Origin: Pseudomonadota bacterium
Lineage (GTDB): Bacteria > Pseudomonadota > Alphaproteobacteria > Sphingomonadales > Sphingomonadaceae
Direction: 5' to 3'
Length of the DNA: 5,090 nucleotides
Assembly (NCBI GenBank): GCA_947474905.1
Contig: CANJKQ010000115.1
Location: forward strand, 1-5,090
Position numbers and translations under genes: made by a program. Under the pieces are notes generated by a model that was given only the letters and a program-made list of their open reading frames with translations, was not told the DNA's origin and did no database searches. The stretch's first letter is position 1, and the number at the start of each line of letters is the position of its first letter. Below are positions 5,065 to 5,090 of this stretch, piece after piece.

Positions 5065-5090
5065 TCACGCCGGTGTCGTCTCATCGGCGG
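5065..5090 (-). CDS. Possible 3' end of a neighbouring gene
   Basis: One minus-strand frame reads ADETTPA then TGA (stop at 5065-5067), entering from the right edge. The position just ahead of a strong hairpin makes a gene end plausible, but eight codons are far too few to prove coding, and the product cannot be named. Confidence 0.25.

Overview
The window is GC-rich DNA whose coding style (GCG/CGC/GGC-rich codons, secreted DUF4139 proteins, a permuted two-piece tmRNA gene) points to an alphaproteobacterium, most likely a sphingomonad. The tmRNA architecture is the strongest evidence for class; the family-level assignment is inference from general resemblance.

Layout, left to right. (1) 1-972, minus strand: a membrane-anchored alpha/beta-hydrolase of the DUF3089 family with a GHSQG nucleophile motif; its C-terminus runs off the left edge. 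(2) 1033-1464, minus: a complete Rrf2-family regulator of 143 residues with four cysteines, probably an iron-sulfur-cluster sensor. It lies 60 bases upstream of the hydrolase gene and may be co-transcribed with it. (3) 1465-1546: a compact divergent control region between the regulator and the tmRNA gene. (4) About 1547-1900, plus: ssrA in the alphaproteobacterial circularly permuted form. The acceptor piece ending in CCA comes first, then a short excised spacer, then the coding piece with the tag frame ANDNEALAIAA. (5) 1954-3510 and 3518-4915, minus: two adjacent, clearly paralogous, exported DUF4139 proteins seven bases apart, forming one operon read from right to left and convergent with ssrA. 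(6) 4916-5090: the operon's leader with overlapping dyads, an imperfect hairpin at 5031-5054, and possibly the last codons of another minus-strand gene.

The tmRNA rescues stalled ribosomes; the Rrf2 protein probably senses iron, redox or nitric oxide stress and shares a promoter region with it. The DUF4139 pair acts outside the cytoplasm in an unknown role. The most notable points are the fully decodable split tmRNA, its two hairpins with an identical 13-base loop sequence, the overlapping ssrA/rrf2 promoters, the unusual cysteine spacing of the regulator, and a TonB-box-like motif after a polyproline run in one DUF4139 paralogue. I see no mobile elements, CRISPR arrays or tRNA genes.
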